Assembly (NCBI RefSeq): GCF_016907535.1
Contig: NZ_JAFBCF010000001.1
Location: forward strand, 1,488,001-1,552,000
Direction of reading: 5' to 3'
Length of the DNA: 64,000 bases
Source: Microlunatus panaciterrae
GTDB lineage: Bacteria; Actinomycetota; Actinomycetes; Propionibacteriales; Propionibacteriaceae
Part shown: piece by piece, positions 20,793 through 28,707 of the stretch
Layout: every line of letters begins with the position of its first letter
How positions within the stretch are numbered: position 1 is the stretch's first letter
The notes under the pieces: model-generated
Seen by the model: only the letters and a program-made list of their open reading frames with translations
Told to the model about the DNA's origin: nothing
The model's database searches: none
Made by a program: the position numbers and the translations under genes

Positions 20793-22226
20793 TCAGCCGC
20801 AGCCGCAGGTCGCCAGCGCGGCGGACACCCGGTCCAGCCAGACCCGGGCCGCGTAGTCGTTCGCGGGATCGTTCACCAGGAAGGCGAAGGCCAGCACGGC
20901 CCCGTCCTGGGTGCGGACGTAGCCGGCCATCGAGTGCACCTTGCGCAGGGTCCCGGTCTTCCCGCGTACCAGGCCGCGACCATCGACCGACCGGCTGTCG
21001 GTGAACCGCAGCCGCAGGCTGCCGTCCACCCCGGCCACCGGCAGACCGGTCAGCAGCGAGCGGAGCTCCGGATGGGCGTCCTCGCTGGCCAGCCGCAGGA
21101 TCTTGACCATCGTGTCGGCCGGCACCTTGTCCTCCCGGCTCAGCCCGGACCCGTCATAGCCGACGATCCCCTTGTCCCAGACCCCCAGCCTGGTCAGCTC
21201 CCGCTGGACCGTTCTGCGACCCTCGGTGAACGAGCCTGGCCTGCCGGCGCCGATCGCCGCCTGCCGCAGCAGCACCTCTGCGCCGTCGTTGTCGGAGTGC
21301 AGCAGCACCTGTTCGACGATCCGGCCGAGCGGCATGGACTGGACCGAGGCCAGGCTGGCGGCTCCGGCGTGCGCCTTGGCCTTGGCGACCCCGGTGACCT
21401 TGATCTTGTTGGCGCGCAGCGCCTTGGCGAAGGCGTCGGCGGCGTCACGCGCCGGGTCCGGCTCCCGCGGCCCGGGTGAGTAGCCGAGCTGACGACCCTC
21501 GTCGACCCACAGCGCCGAGACCCGGGTGACCTGGTCGCGGTACATCTCGGGCCAGTGGGCGTTCCAGGACGGTCCCTTGAACAGGGAGGCGTCGTAGCCG
21601 AGCCTGACCGAGGTCCGGTGCTGGGTCCGCAACGCCTTGGCCGTCGCCGCGGCCAGCTGCTGCAGCGAGGCTCGTGCCGGGTAGGCGTTCGGGTCGGTCT
21701 TCTCCGCCAGGTAGGGATCGCCGCCGCCGACGAGCACGATCTGGCCGCTCTTGCCGGCCACCACCCGGGTCCGGAACCGGTGGTCGGGACCCAGGCTGGT
21801 CAGCGCCGCCGTCGACGTCAGCAGCTTCAGGGTCGAGGCGGGGGTGTAGGCCGACCTGGAGTTGTGCGCGTACAGCACCCTGCCGTTGCCGACGTCGACC
21901 ACAGCACCGCTGAACCGCCCCTTCATCGCCGACCGGTCCACGCTGTCGACCTTGGCGACGATCTTCTTCGGCAGGGGTCGTTCGGTCGGGCTGGCCGCGG
22001 GCAGCACGGGTGACGGCTGGCCGACAGGTTCCGGGCTCGGCGAGACCGCAGCGGGAGTGTCGAAGGTGCCCGGAGCGATGGTCCGGCGCCCGCCGTCTCG
22101 CCACAGCCCGGTTGCGTAGAGACCGTCTCGGGCGACGCTGCCGAGGGCGCCGGTGACCAGGCCGAGGGACAGGCCCACGAGGAGCAGCATCGCCACCAGG
22201 GCGGCGATCACTCTTCGGGGTTGCAC
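20793..22226 (-). CDS. dacB: D-alanyl-D-alanine carboxypeptidase/endopeptidase (PBP4 type)
   Basis: 477-aa penicillin-binding protein of the S13 family that trims peptidoglycan stems and cross-links outside the membrane. An N-terminal membrane segment (about residues 7-27) is followed by a Pro/Ser-rich linker, then the three active-site motifs: S-T-L-K (Ser131 to Lys134), S-D-N (HSDNDGAEV) and K-T-G (RGKTGTL). The GTG start at 22226 has AGGGAGG about 8 bases upstream. It is divergent from ppa with a 79-base gap and heads the metalloprotease-tilS-hpt group. Confidence 0.95.
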   Translation of the reverse strand: MQPRRVIAALVAMLLLVGLSLGLVTGALGSVARDGLYATGLWRDGGRRTIAPGTFDTPAAVSPSPEPVGQPSPVLPAASPTERPLPKKIVAKVDSVDRSAMKGRFSGAVVDVGNGRVLYAHNSRSAYTPASTLKLLTSTAALTSLGPDHRFRTRVVAGKSGQIVLVGGGDPYLAEKTDPNAYPARASLQQLAAATAKALRTQHRTSVRLGYDASLFKGPSWNAHWPEMYRDQVTRVSALWVDEGRQLGYSPGPREPDPARDAADAFAKALRANKIKVTGVAKAKAHAGAASLASVQSMPLGRIVEQVLLHSDNDGAEVLLRQAAIGAGRPGSFTEGRRTVQRELTRLGVWDKGIVGYDGSGLSREDKVPADTMVKILRLASEDAHPELRSLLTGLPVAGVDGSLRLRFTDSRSVDGRGLVRGKTGTLRKVHSMAGYVRTQDGAVLAFAFLVNDPANDYAARVWLDRVSAALATCGCG

Positions 22227-22251
22227 CTGACGCCCTCCCTCTCTGGACCGC

Positions 22252-22300
22252 TAGGCTCCACTATGTGTTGTGGCGGCTCGCCGGGACCATCATAAGGAGG
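22252..22300 (+). promoter_or_regulatory. ppa -10 box and consensus ribosome site
   Basis: TAGGCT at 22252-22257 fits a -10 element, and AAGGAGG at 22294-22300 is a near-perfect ribosome site 5 bases before the ATG at 22306. This strong site decides the ppa start against an upstream in-frame alternative at 22270. Confidence 0.55.
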
Positions 22301-22305
22301 CTCGC

Positions 22306-22851
22306 ATGAGAGACCGGGATGCTGGACGGCAGAAGAACACGTTCAGCGATCTGACCTTCGATGTGACCGTGGAGATCCCCAAAGGTCAGAAGAACAAGTA
22401 TGAGGTCGACCACGAGACCGGGCGGATCCGGCTTGACCGGACCCTCTTCACCTCCACCCAGTACCCGGCCGACTACGGCTTCATCGAGGGCACCCTCGGC
22501 CAGGACGGTGACCCGCTGGATGCGTTGGTGCTGGTGGCCGAGCCGACCTTCCCCGGCTGCCTGATCCGCTGCCGCGCGGTGGCCATGTTCCGGATGAAGG
22601 ACGAGGCCGGTGGCGACGACAAGGTCGTCTGCGTCCCGTCCGATGACCCGCGGCGCGACTACCTGCACGACATCGACGACATCCACGACTATCTGCTGCT
22701 CGAGATCGAGCACTTCTTCACCGTCTACAAGGACCTGGAACCGGGCAAGTCGGTCGAGGGGGCCACCTGGACGGGGGTCGAGGAGGCCGAGATCGAGGTC
22801 AGGGCCAGCTTCGAGCGGGCCAAGGAGACGTCCTACGAGGCGAAGCCCTGA
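22306..22851 (+). CDS. ppa: Inorganic diphosphatase (family I)
   Basis: 181-aa soluble enzyme hydrolysing pyrophosphate to phosphate. Conserved elements are [28 protein letters not shown] and the metal-binding [11 protein letters not shown], followed by [14 protein letters not shown]. The start is fixed by AAGGAGG directly upstream. It is divergent from dacB and convergent with the NlpC/P60 gene; the stop codon lies in one arm of an inverted repeat that probably ends both transcripts. Confidence 0.97.
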   Translation: MRDRDAGRQKNTFSDLTFDVTVEIPKGQKNKYEVDHETGRIRLDRTLFTSTQYPADYGFIEGTLGQDGDPLDALVLVAEPTFPGCLIRCRAVAMFRMKDEAGGDDKVVCVPSDDPRRDYLHDIDDIHDYLLLEIEHFFTVYKDLEPGKSVEGATWTGVEEAEIEVRASFERAKETSYEAKP

Positions 22852-22935
22852 AAACCTGGTGCTCGTTGAGGCCGGCCCGGCGCGTGCACGCCTGACGGCT
22901 GAGCCGCGAACCTCACGGGATCCACGTTTTCAGGG
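22846..22935. terminator. Bidirectional inverted repeat between ppa and the NlpC/P60 gene
   Basis: CCCTGAAAAC at 22846-22855 and GTTTTCAGGG at 22926-22935 are perfect 10-bp inverted arms around a loop of about 70 bases. Each arm contains the stop codon of the gene it closes, so the hairpin is symmetrical for both convergent genes. Termination function is inferred; there is no U-tract. Confidence 0.5.
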
Positions 22936-24171
22936 TCGGCCGAAGAAGGTCGGTGGGATCCAGTAGTAGACGTTCTGCACCTCGACCGTCTTGCCAGGAC
23001 GCGGCGCGTGGATCATCCGGCCGCCGCCGATGTAGAGCGCGACGTGGAAGATCGTATTGGGATCATTCGCGTTCGTGGCCCAGAAGATCAGGTCTCCGGG
23101 CCTCAGCTGGCTCTCGGAGATGTGGCTGATGCGGGACCACTGGATGCCGGTGTAGTGCCCGATGTTCTTGCCGCCGGCAGCCCACGCCTTCATGGTCAGC
23201 CCCGAGCAGTCCCAGGTGTTCGGCCCGGTGGCTCCGAAGACGTACGGCTCGCCGACCTGCTGCCAGGCGAAGTCGACCGCCGCCTGCGCGCCCCTGCTGC
23301 TGTAACCCGGCGGCGGCGCCTGCTGTGGATCAGCCCCGGCGGAGGCGGCGTCGCTAGCCCGCTGCATCCCCTCCCGGCGTACCTGCGCCTGCTGCTGCTG
23401 CTCGGCGGACGCCTGGGCCGCGGCCCGCTGCTGCGCCTCCAGGCCCTGCTGCCTCCTGCGTGCCAGGTCGACGGAGATCTGCTGGGCCTGGGCCAGCTCG
23501 ATCATCAGCTCACTGCGCCGCTCCGCGTACGAGGCCACCGCCGCGGCCTGCGTCGCCGTCGCCTCCTCGGCGACCCGCTTCGCCTCGGTCGCCGTCTCGG
23601 TGGCCACCTGCACCTTGGCCAGCGCCCGGTCGGCGGACCGCTTGGCAAGTACCGCCTGTTGCTGCGCCTTCTCGAGCCGGTCCAGCTTGCCCTGCATGCT
23701 GGCCGACAACTTCGACAGCAGCGCCGCCCGGTCGAGGATGTTCTCCGGTCCACTGCCGAGGATCGAACCGATCTCGATCATCGGCGCATTGGCCTGCATC
23801 GACGACCGGGCCAGCTCGACGACGGCCTGGCGTGCCGACTCCTGCTCCGTGGTGGCCCTGCTCGAGACCTGCTGGCGCCTGCGCGCCTCGGCGCGGGCGG
23901 CCGTCAGCCGCTCCTGCGCACCGAGGTACTGCTCTCCGGCCAGGGCCGACTCGACCTGGAGCCGATCGAGCTCCGTCCTGGCCAGGGCGAGCTTGTTCTG
24001 GATGGCCTCGACGGCCTTCCGGGTGGCGGCGGCCTGCTGCTGGGCGGCCTGGACGTCGTTCTCGGTCGGGATCTCCGGTGGCGCCGCCTGCGCGGGCAAG
24101 GCAATGCAGGTGACGGCCAAAACAACGATCATGGCCGTGCACCAACGGATGGCTCCCCCAAGCCTTGTCAT
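22930..24171 (-). CDS. NlpC/P60 peptidoglycan endopeptidase with coiled coil (RipA-like)
   Basis: About 413-aa secreted cell-wall hydrolase. The N-terminal signal peptide ends near ALPAQA; a long coiled coil rich in Gln, Ala, Glu and Arg covers about residues 40-270; the C-terminal C40 domain has catalytic Cys in TWDCSGL and His in FHVALYIGGG. Enzymes of this class cut between D-Glu and diaminopimelate and help daughter-cell separation; the coiled coil usually masks the active site until activated. GTG 24174 and ATG 24171 are adjacent possible starts behind GGGAAGG. Confidence 0.92.
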   Translation of the reverse strand: MTRLGGAIRWCTAMIVVLAVTCIALPAQAAPPEIPTENDVQAAQQQAAATRKAVEAIQNKLALARTELDRLQVESALAGEQYLGAQERLTAARAEARRRQQVSSRATTEQESARQAVVELARSSMQANAPMIEIGSILGSGPENILDRAALLSKLSASMQGKLDRLEKAQQQAVLAKRSADRALAKVQVATETATEAKRVAEEATATQAAAVASYAERRSELMIELAQAQQISVDLARRRQQGLEAQQRAAAQASAEQQQQAQVRREGMQRASDAASAGADPQQAPPPGYSSRGAQAAVDFAWQQVGEPYVFGATGPNTWDCSGLTMKAWAAGGKNIGHYTGIQWSRISHISESQLRPGDLIFWATNANDPNTIFHVALYIGGGRMIHAPRPGKTVEVQNVYYWIPPTFFGRP

Positions 24172-24297
24172 CACAAGCGCCTTCCCGGTCGAGCCCTTCC
24201 CCCGAGGAGCTCGTCTAGGTGGACCCTAGTTGGTCGATGGGGCAAAAGGAACGGGTTTCGATAACAACCTCCTCTCACCTTCGGCTGCGGGCAGCGC

Positions 24298-24669
24298 TCA
24301 GAGTGCCAGGCCGACGAAGAGCCCTGCGCCGGCGGCCAGCAACGCCAGCGCCAGTACGCCGATCCCGTTGAACAGGGCTGCCCGGTAGCGGCCCCGTTCC
24401 AGCAGTCGTACGGTCTCGAAGCTGGCCGTGCTGAAGGTGGTGTAGCCGCCGAGAAACCCGGTGCCGACGACCGCCCGCCAGGACTCTGGCAGCAGCTGGC
24501 CCGTGGCCAGCCCGGTCACCAGGCCGAGCAGGAACGAGCCGGACAGGTTGATGATCACGGTCCCGACCGGGAACGATCCCGAGGTGCGGCGGCGGACGAG
24601 GGTGTCAAGCACGAACCGGCAGACGGCACCCAGGCCGCCGGCGATCGACACCAGCAGGACGAGCAGCAT
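24298..24669 (-). CDS. crcB: Fluoride channel CrcB/FluC, second copy
   Basis: 123-aa four-helix membrane protein exporting fluoride as half of a dual-topology pore. Typical residues are GGLGAVCRF, NLSGSFLLGL and the signature GFLGGYTTFSTAS. ATG 24669 overlaps the stop of the upstream crcB (TAATG), so the two are translationally coupled. Paired crcB genes usually encode the two opposite-facing halves of a heterodimer. Confidence 0.94.
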   Translation of the reverse strand: MLLVLLVSIAGGLGAVCRFVLDTLVRRRTSGSFPVGTVIINLSGSFLLGLVTGLATGQLLPESWRAVVGTGFLGGYTTFSTASFETVRLLERGRYRAALFNGIGVLALALLAAGAGLFVGLAL

Positions 24670-25226
24670 TACCGGCGCTCCGCTGTCAGCCGTCGGGTGT
24701 TCCTGGAGCGGCGTACCCGGGTGGCCAGGGCGATCCCGGCCATCGACGCGACCGCGCCCAGCAGCAGGGTGCCGAGCCCGTAGCCGACGGCAGCACCGGC
24801 CAGGCCCCGGTGCAACAGCTGATCGGTGTCCACCGCCAGCGTGCTGTAGGTGGTGAAGCCGCCCAGGAAACCTGTCCCGAGCAGCAACCGGAGCGCCCGC
24901 CGGCGACCGTGGTCGGGACCCCGACCGGCCAGTTCCTCCAGCAGCACCCCGAGCAGCAGCGCACCGAGCACGTTGATCGGCAGGGTCGCCCACAGCTGCG
25001 GCACGTCGCCGAGGGGCCCAGTCGCGAGGGCCCCGGTGGCCAGATAGCGGGTGGCGGTGCCGAGCGCCCCGCCGACGGCGACCGCGCCGAGCGTACGGAG
25101 TCGATGGGCGGTGATGAGCGGTGCTGCCCTGACCTCATCGACCTCGATGTCGCTGTCCAGCGGCAGCTCCTGGTGGGAGTCACGCTGCTGCTGCGGGCGG
25201 GGCCCGGTCAGGTCGAAGTTGTGCAC
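24669..25226 (-). CDS. crcB: Fluoride channel CrcB/FluC, first copy, with N-terminal extension
   Basis: 185-aa CrcB family protein. The core has GGALGTATRY, PINVLGALLLG and GFLGGFTTYSTLA. It carries about 40 hydrophilic residues before the first helix and a basic C-terminal tail, making it longer than the usual 120-130 aa; the extension is acidic and may be cytoplasmic. GTG 25226 follows GAGGAGAGGG. It is the first gene after a predicted fluoride riboswitch and is coupled to the second crcB. Confidence 0.92.
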   Translation of the reverse strand: MHNFDLTGPRPQQQRDSHQELPLDSDIEVDEVRAAPLITAHRLRTLGAVAVGGALGTATRYLATGALATGPLGDVPQLWATLPINVLGALLLGVLLEELAGRGPDHGRRRALRLLLGTGFLGGFTTYSTLAVDTDQLLHRGLAGAAVGYGLGTLLLGAVASMAGIALATRVRRSRNTRRLTAERR

Positions 25227-25249
25227 GCTGAGGCCGCCCTCTCCTCGTC

Positions 25250-25318
25250 CAGGACAGGCACCATCAGCAGGTCGCGGTTCAAGCCCTCAGGGGCTTCGGC
25301 GGGTTCCATCACCGAGCG
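25250..25318 (-). promoter_or_regulatory. Fluoride (crcB-motif) riboswitch
   Basis: Read on the minus strand, the leader of the crcB pair contains GGTGATGGAACCCGCC, then AACCGC, then CTGATGGTGCCTG, in the order of the fluoride aptamer. GGUG pairs with CGCC. A 6-bp hairpin with a CUGA loop (AAGCCC/GGGCUU) is inserted between the two conserved halves, which is unusual. Just after it, CCUGUC can pair with GACGAGG, covering part of the GAGGAGAGGG ribosome site, so translational control is plausible. The gene context makes the call strong. Confidence 0.8.
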
Positions 25319-25365
25319 AAACGATACACGGGGCCACCGCGGTGGCCGACCGTCAGGGTCGCCGA

Positions 25366-25371
25366 TAGGTT
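25366..25371 (+). promoter_or_regulatory. -10 box, leaderless start of LLM oxidoreductase
   Basis: TAGGTT ends 6 bases before the ATG at 25378, so transcription would begin at or next to the start codon. No ribosome site is visible. Confidence 0.5.
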
Positions 25372-25377
25372 GCGGTC

Positions 25378-26337
25378 ATGGCACCCACAGGCATCCAGGT
25401 CGGCATGTGTTTCGACCGTACGTTCCCGGCCCCGCTCGTCACCGAGTTCGCGGTCCGGCTGGAGGAGGGCGGCGCAGACCAGCTCTGGGTCATCGAGGAC
25501 TGCTTCTTCACCGCTGGCATCAGTCTCGCCGCCGCGGCGCTGACCGCCACCCGACGGCTGACGGTGGGCATCGGCATCCTGCCGGCCGTATCGCGGACGG
25601 CCGCCGTTACAGCGATGGAGATCGCCACCCTGTGCCAGCTCGCGCCCGGCCGGGTGCTGCCGGGCATCGGCCACGGGGTGCAGGCGTGGATGGCCCAGAT
25701 GGGTGTCCGCCCGTCCTCCCCGTTGACCGCCCTCGACGAGGTGATGACGGCGGTGGGCCGCCTCCTGGACGGCGAGACGGTCACCGTTGACGGCGACTAC
25801 GTGCAGCTGGACAACGTCGCTCTGCACACGCCGCCGACTCAGCGGCCCCCGCTGCTGGCCGGGGTGCAGAGCCCCCGGTCGCTGGCGTTGGCCGGACGCT
25901 GTGCCGACGGCGTGGTGCTGATCGAGCCGTGCAGCCCGTCCTACGTCCGATCGGCGCTGGCGCAGGCGGGCAACCCGGAACCCTTCCACGTCGCCGCCTT
26001 CGGCATGATCCGCATCATGGAGGACCGGCGGGACGCCTACCGCAGCATCGCGCCCTGGCTGGCGAGCCAGCTGCAGCTCCCCAATGCCGCGCTGCGTGCG
26101 CTGCCGTTCTTCGACGACCTGGTCGCCCGTCATGCCCGCGACGGCGTCGATGGCCTGGCCTCGATGCCGGTCGACTGGTGGACCGAGATCGGCCCGATCG
26201 GCACGCTGGACGACGCCGCCCGGCACCTCGATGCGCTCGAGGCCGCCGGCGTGCACAGCGTCGGTTTCTATCCCGCCGCCGATGTCGCAACCGCGCGGAC
26301 CCAGGTCGACGACGTGCTGCGGCTCGCTGCTCGGTGA
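25378..26337 (+). CDS. LLM-class flavin-dependent oxidoreductase
   Basis: 319-aa luciferase-like TIM-barrel enzyme using FMN or F420. Family features are GADQLWVIED near the N-terminus, RLTVGIGILP, the LAPGRVLPGIGHGV turn, and PPLLAGVQSPRSLALAGRCADGVVL in pieces. Members of this subgroup in actinobacteria frequently use F420, but the cofactor cannot be told here. It is divergent from the crcB genes and is probably translated from a leaderless mRNA. The next gene starts 36 bases downstream. Confidence 0.88.
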   Translation: MAPTGIQVGMCFDRTFPAPLVTEFAVRLEEGGADQLWVIEDCFFTAGISLAAAALTATRRLTVGIGILPAVSRTAAVTAMEIATLCQLAPGRVLPGIGHGVQAWMAQMGVRPSSPLTALDEVMTAVGRLLDGETVTVDGDYVQLDNVALHTPPTQRPPLLAGVQSPRSLALAGRCADGVVLIEPCSPSYVRSALAQAGNPEPFHVAAFGMIRIMEDRRDAYRSIAPWLASQLQLPNAALRALPFFDDLVARHARDGVDGLASMPVDWWTEIGPIGTLDDAARHLDALEAAGVHSVGFYPAADVATARTQVDDVLRLAAR

Positions 26338-26373
26338 GGGTGTCGCCGGCCAGCCCGTAGAGTGCTCGCTGAC

Positions 26374-27417
26374 ATGACTGACTATCTGATTCTGCTCGCC
26401 CCCTCCAGCAACCGGGTCTACTCCGGCAGCGCCGACACTCTGGTGGCGGCCGAGCTGGAAGTGATGTGCGGCGGCCTGCCCGGGGAGCCGCCGACGATCG
26501 AACCCGTGACCGTGGCCGGCGTCGGCTATCTGCAGCTGTCACTGCCTGAGCTCGGAGCGGAGACGACGGCTGCCCTGTCTCGGCTGTCGGCCCTCTTCGC
26601 CGTCTTCGAACGGGTGGGTGACCAGTTGCGCCCGATCGAGGTCTCGAAGCCCGACCTGTTCGACGACGATCTGGTGTCGATCCCCAAATACCAGGGCAAG
26701 ACGAACGAGCAGTTCACCCGGCTCCTGCTGAACGTCACCCTGGCCTCGCTGCAGCGACCTCAGGAAGCACCCCTGAGCATCCTGGACCCCCTGTGCGGTC
26801 GAGGCACCACTCTCAGCACCGGGCTGATCTTCGGCCATGACGTGGCCGGGGTCGAGGGGGACCTGAAGGCAGTCGAGGCGTACGCGGCGTTCCTGCGCAC
26901 CTATCTGCGCCGCAAGCGGCTGAAGCACTCGGCCGAGATGAGCCCGGTCCGACGCGACGGCAAGAGCCTCGGCCGCCGGCTCGACGTCGAGGTCACGCCG
27001 CCTCGGACGAGCCCATCGGCCAGCGGCCCCGGCCGCCCGCTCAGCCTCACCGTGTTCTCCGGGGACACCCGACAATCCCTCGCGCTGTATGGCAAGCGCC
27101 GCTTTGACGCGGTGGTCACCGACGCGCCGTACGGCGTCGTGCACGGCAGCCACACCGATGTCCGAGGGGTCAGCGGCAAGCGCGACCGGTCCCCGGCTGG
27201 ACTGCTGCGCGACGCCGTCGGTGTCTGGGCCCAGCAGCTGAAGAAGGGCGGCGCGCTGGGACTGTCCTGGAACACCTATGGCCTCAGCCGCGAGGACCTG
27301 ACCGCGATCGCCGAGAAGGCGGGCCTGCAGGCCTGCGCTGACGGGCCCTACCTGAGGTTCGGCCACCGCGTCGACTCGTCGATCTATCGGGACCTGTTCG
27401 TCGCCGTCAAGGTCTGA
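26374..27417 (+). CDS. TRM11-like SAM-dependent RNA/DNA methylase
   Basis: 347-aa methyltransferase. The SAM motif I is LDPLCGRGTTLSTG, with VEGDLKAVEAY as motif II; the catalytic motif IV reads VVTDAPYGVVHG (DAPY in place of NPPY/DPPY). The overall plan (an N-terminal domain of about 120 aa followed by an N6/N2-type methylase) resembles TRM11/THUMP-type tRNA guanine methylases, but no clear THUMP sequence is visible to me. ATG 26374 is preceded by TAGAGT 10 bases upstream, consistent with a very short leader. It converges on the esterase gene. Confidence 0.8.
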   Translation: MTDYLILLAPSSNRVYSGSADTLVAAELEVMCGGLPGEPPTIEPVTVAGVGYLQLSLPELGAETTAALSRLSALFAVFERVGDQLRPIEVSKPDLFDDDLVSIPKYQGKTNEQFTRLLLNVTLASLQRPQEAPLSILDPLCGRGTTLSTGLIFGHDVAGVEGDLKAVEAYAAFLRTYLRRKRLKHSAEMSPVRRDGKSLGRRLDVEVTPPRTSPSASGPGRPLSLTVFSGDTRQSLALYGKRRFDAVVTDAPYGVVHGSHTDVRGVSGKRDRSPAGLLRDAVGVWAQQLKKGGALGLSWNTYGLSREDLTAIAEKAGLQACADGPYLRFGHRVDSSIYRDLFVAVKV

Positions 27418-27442
27418 CCGCACGCTGCGAGCGGCGCCCGGC

Positions 27443-28435
27443 TCAGCCGGCGAAGCGTTCGGCGAACCAGTCGAGCTGAGCATCCAGCTGGTAGGGACCG
27501 CCGCCCTCATGCTCGTTGTGCGAATAGACGTTGATCGACTTCTCGCTGCCGGCGTAGTGGTTGTAGGCGGAGAACACGGTCGACGGTGGGCAGATCGGGT
27601 CCATTAGAGCGACCGAGAACAGCGCCGGCGCCTGCGCCCGCTTGCCCAGGTTGACCCCGTCGAAGTAGCTCAGGGTCCGATAGGCGACGTCGACCTGGTC
27701 GCGCCACGACGCCAGATAGGCGGTGATCTCCGCGTACGGGTTCCGGTCGCTGATCTCCAGCGCCCGCGGGAAGTTGCACAGGAACGGCACATCCGGGGCG
27801 GCGCCGACCAGGTCGAGGCCGGCCGACGGCGCCAGCCCGGCGACAGCCAGCGTGATCCCTCCACCCTGGCTGCCGCCAGTGACGATGATCTTGGTGCGGT
27901 CGACCAGCGGGTGGTCGACCACGGCGTCCAACAGTCGTACGGCGTCGACGTAGACCCGCCGGTAGTAGTACGCCTTCGGGTCCTGCAGGCCGGAGGTCAT
28001 GAAGCCCGGGATGTGGTTGATTCCCGCATCGGCGGAGGCGTCGACGGTGGAGCTGTGCCCGCCCGCGCTCCAGCCCTGCCCACGGGTGTCCATCACCACG
28101 TGGGCGTAACCGGCCTGGGCGAACAGCGTGGTGGCATGGGGGAAGCCGCGGCCTCCGGAGTAGCCGTGATACTGCACCACCGTGGGCAGCGGACCAGCCG
28201 TACCGGCGGGCACGTGCAGCCACGCCTTGACCGGGGTCCCGCCGAAGCCGTTGAAGGTGACGTCGTAGGTGTCGATCACCTTCAGCTTGTTGTCGATCTT
28301 GGTGAACTCGGCGGCAAGGTCGAACGTCCGCGCGTCGGTCAGGGTGTCGGTCCAGAAGGAGTCGAAGTCGCTCTCCTCGGGCAGCTCAGGAGCATAGCTG
28401 CGGAGCTTGTCCAGCTCAAAGTCGATCAAGGCCAT
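27443..28435 (-). CDS. Acetylxylan esterase/cephalosporin-C deacetylase (CE7)
   Basis: 330-aa alpha/beta hydrolase of carbohydrate esterase family 7. The nucleophile elbow is TGGSQGGG, the oxyanion element RGQGWSAGG, the acid lies in LMDPICPPST and the histidine in HNEHEGGG. These enzymes remove acetyl groups from xylo-oligosaccharides and cephalosporin C and are intracellular; no signal peptide is seen here. They would complement sugar-acid use elsewhere in the window. The start ATG 28435 faces the MBL-fold gene across a 272-base divergent gap. Confidence 0.92.
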   Translation of the reverse strand: MALIDFELDKLRSYAPELPEESDFDSFWTDTLTDARTFDLAAEFTKIDNKLKVIDTYDVTFNGFGGTPVKAWLHVPAGTAGPLPTVVQYHGYSGGRGFPHATTLFAQAGYAHVVMDTRGQGWSAGGHSSTVDASADAGINHIPGFMTSGLQDPKAYYYRRVYVDAVRLLDAVVDHPLVDRTKIIVTGGSQGGGITLAVAGLAPSAGLDLVGAAPDVPFLCNFPRALEISDRNPYAEITAYLASWRDQVDVAYRTLSYFDGVNLGKRAQAPALFSVALMDPICPPSTVFSAYNHYAGSEKSINVYSHNEHEGGGPYQLDAQLDWFAERFAG

Positions 28436-28707
28436 GCGGGAAGTCTATTTTCCTCCCGTTTCGGGGCCGTCCGCGGGTCCTCGATCAGCAGACGGTCCCG
28501 GATCGGTGCGCTGGCCCTCGAACAGGGTGCGACTGGCCAACCTGGCGGTCACCCCGGGTCTGCTCCTCGTCCTCGATCGGGTAGCCGAAACCGACCCGGA
28601 GCAGGATGCCGCTCGGCACCGCAGGTACGGCGCTGGGGACCTTGGGCCCTGGCCGCCTGCCCGACGGATCCGTACGCTCGAACCACGAGACCGCTGGGGG
28701 GACCGCG

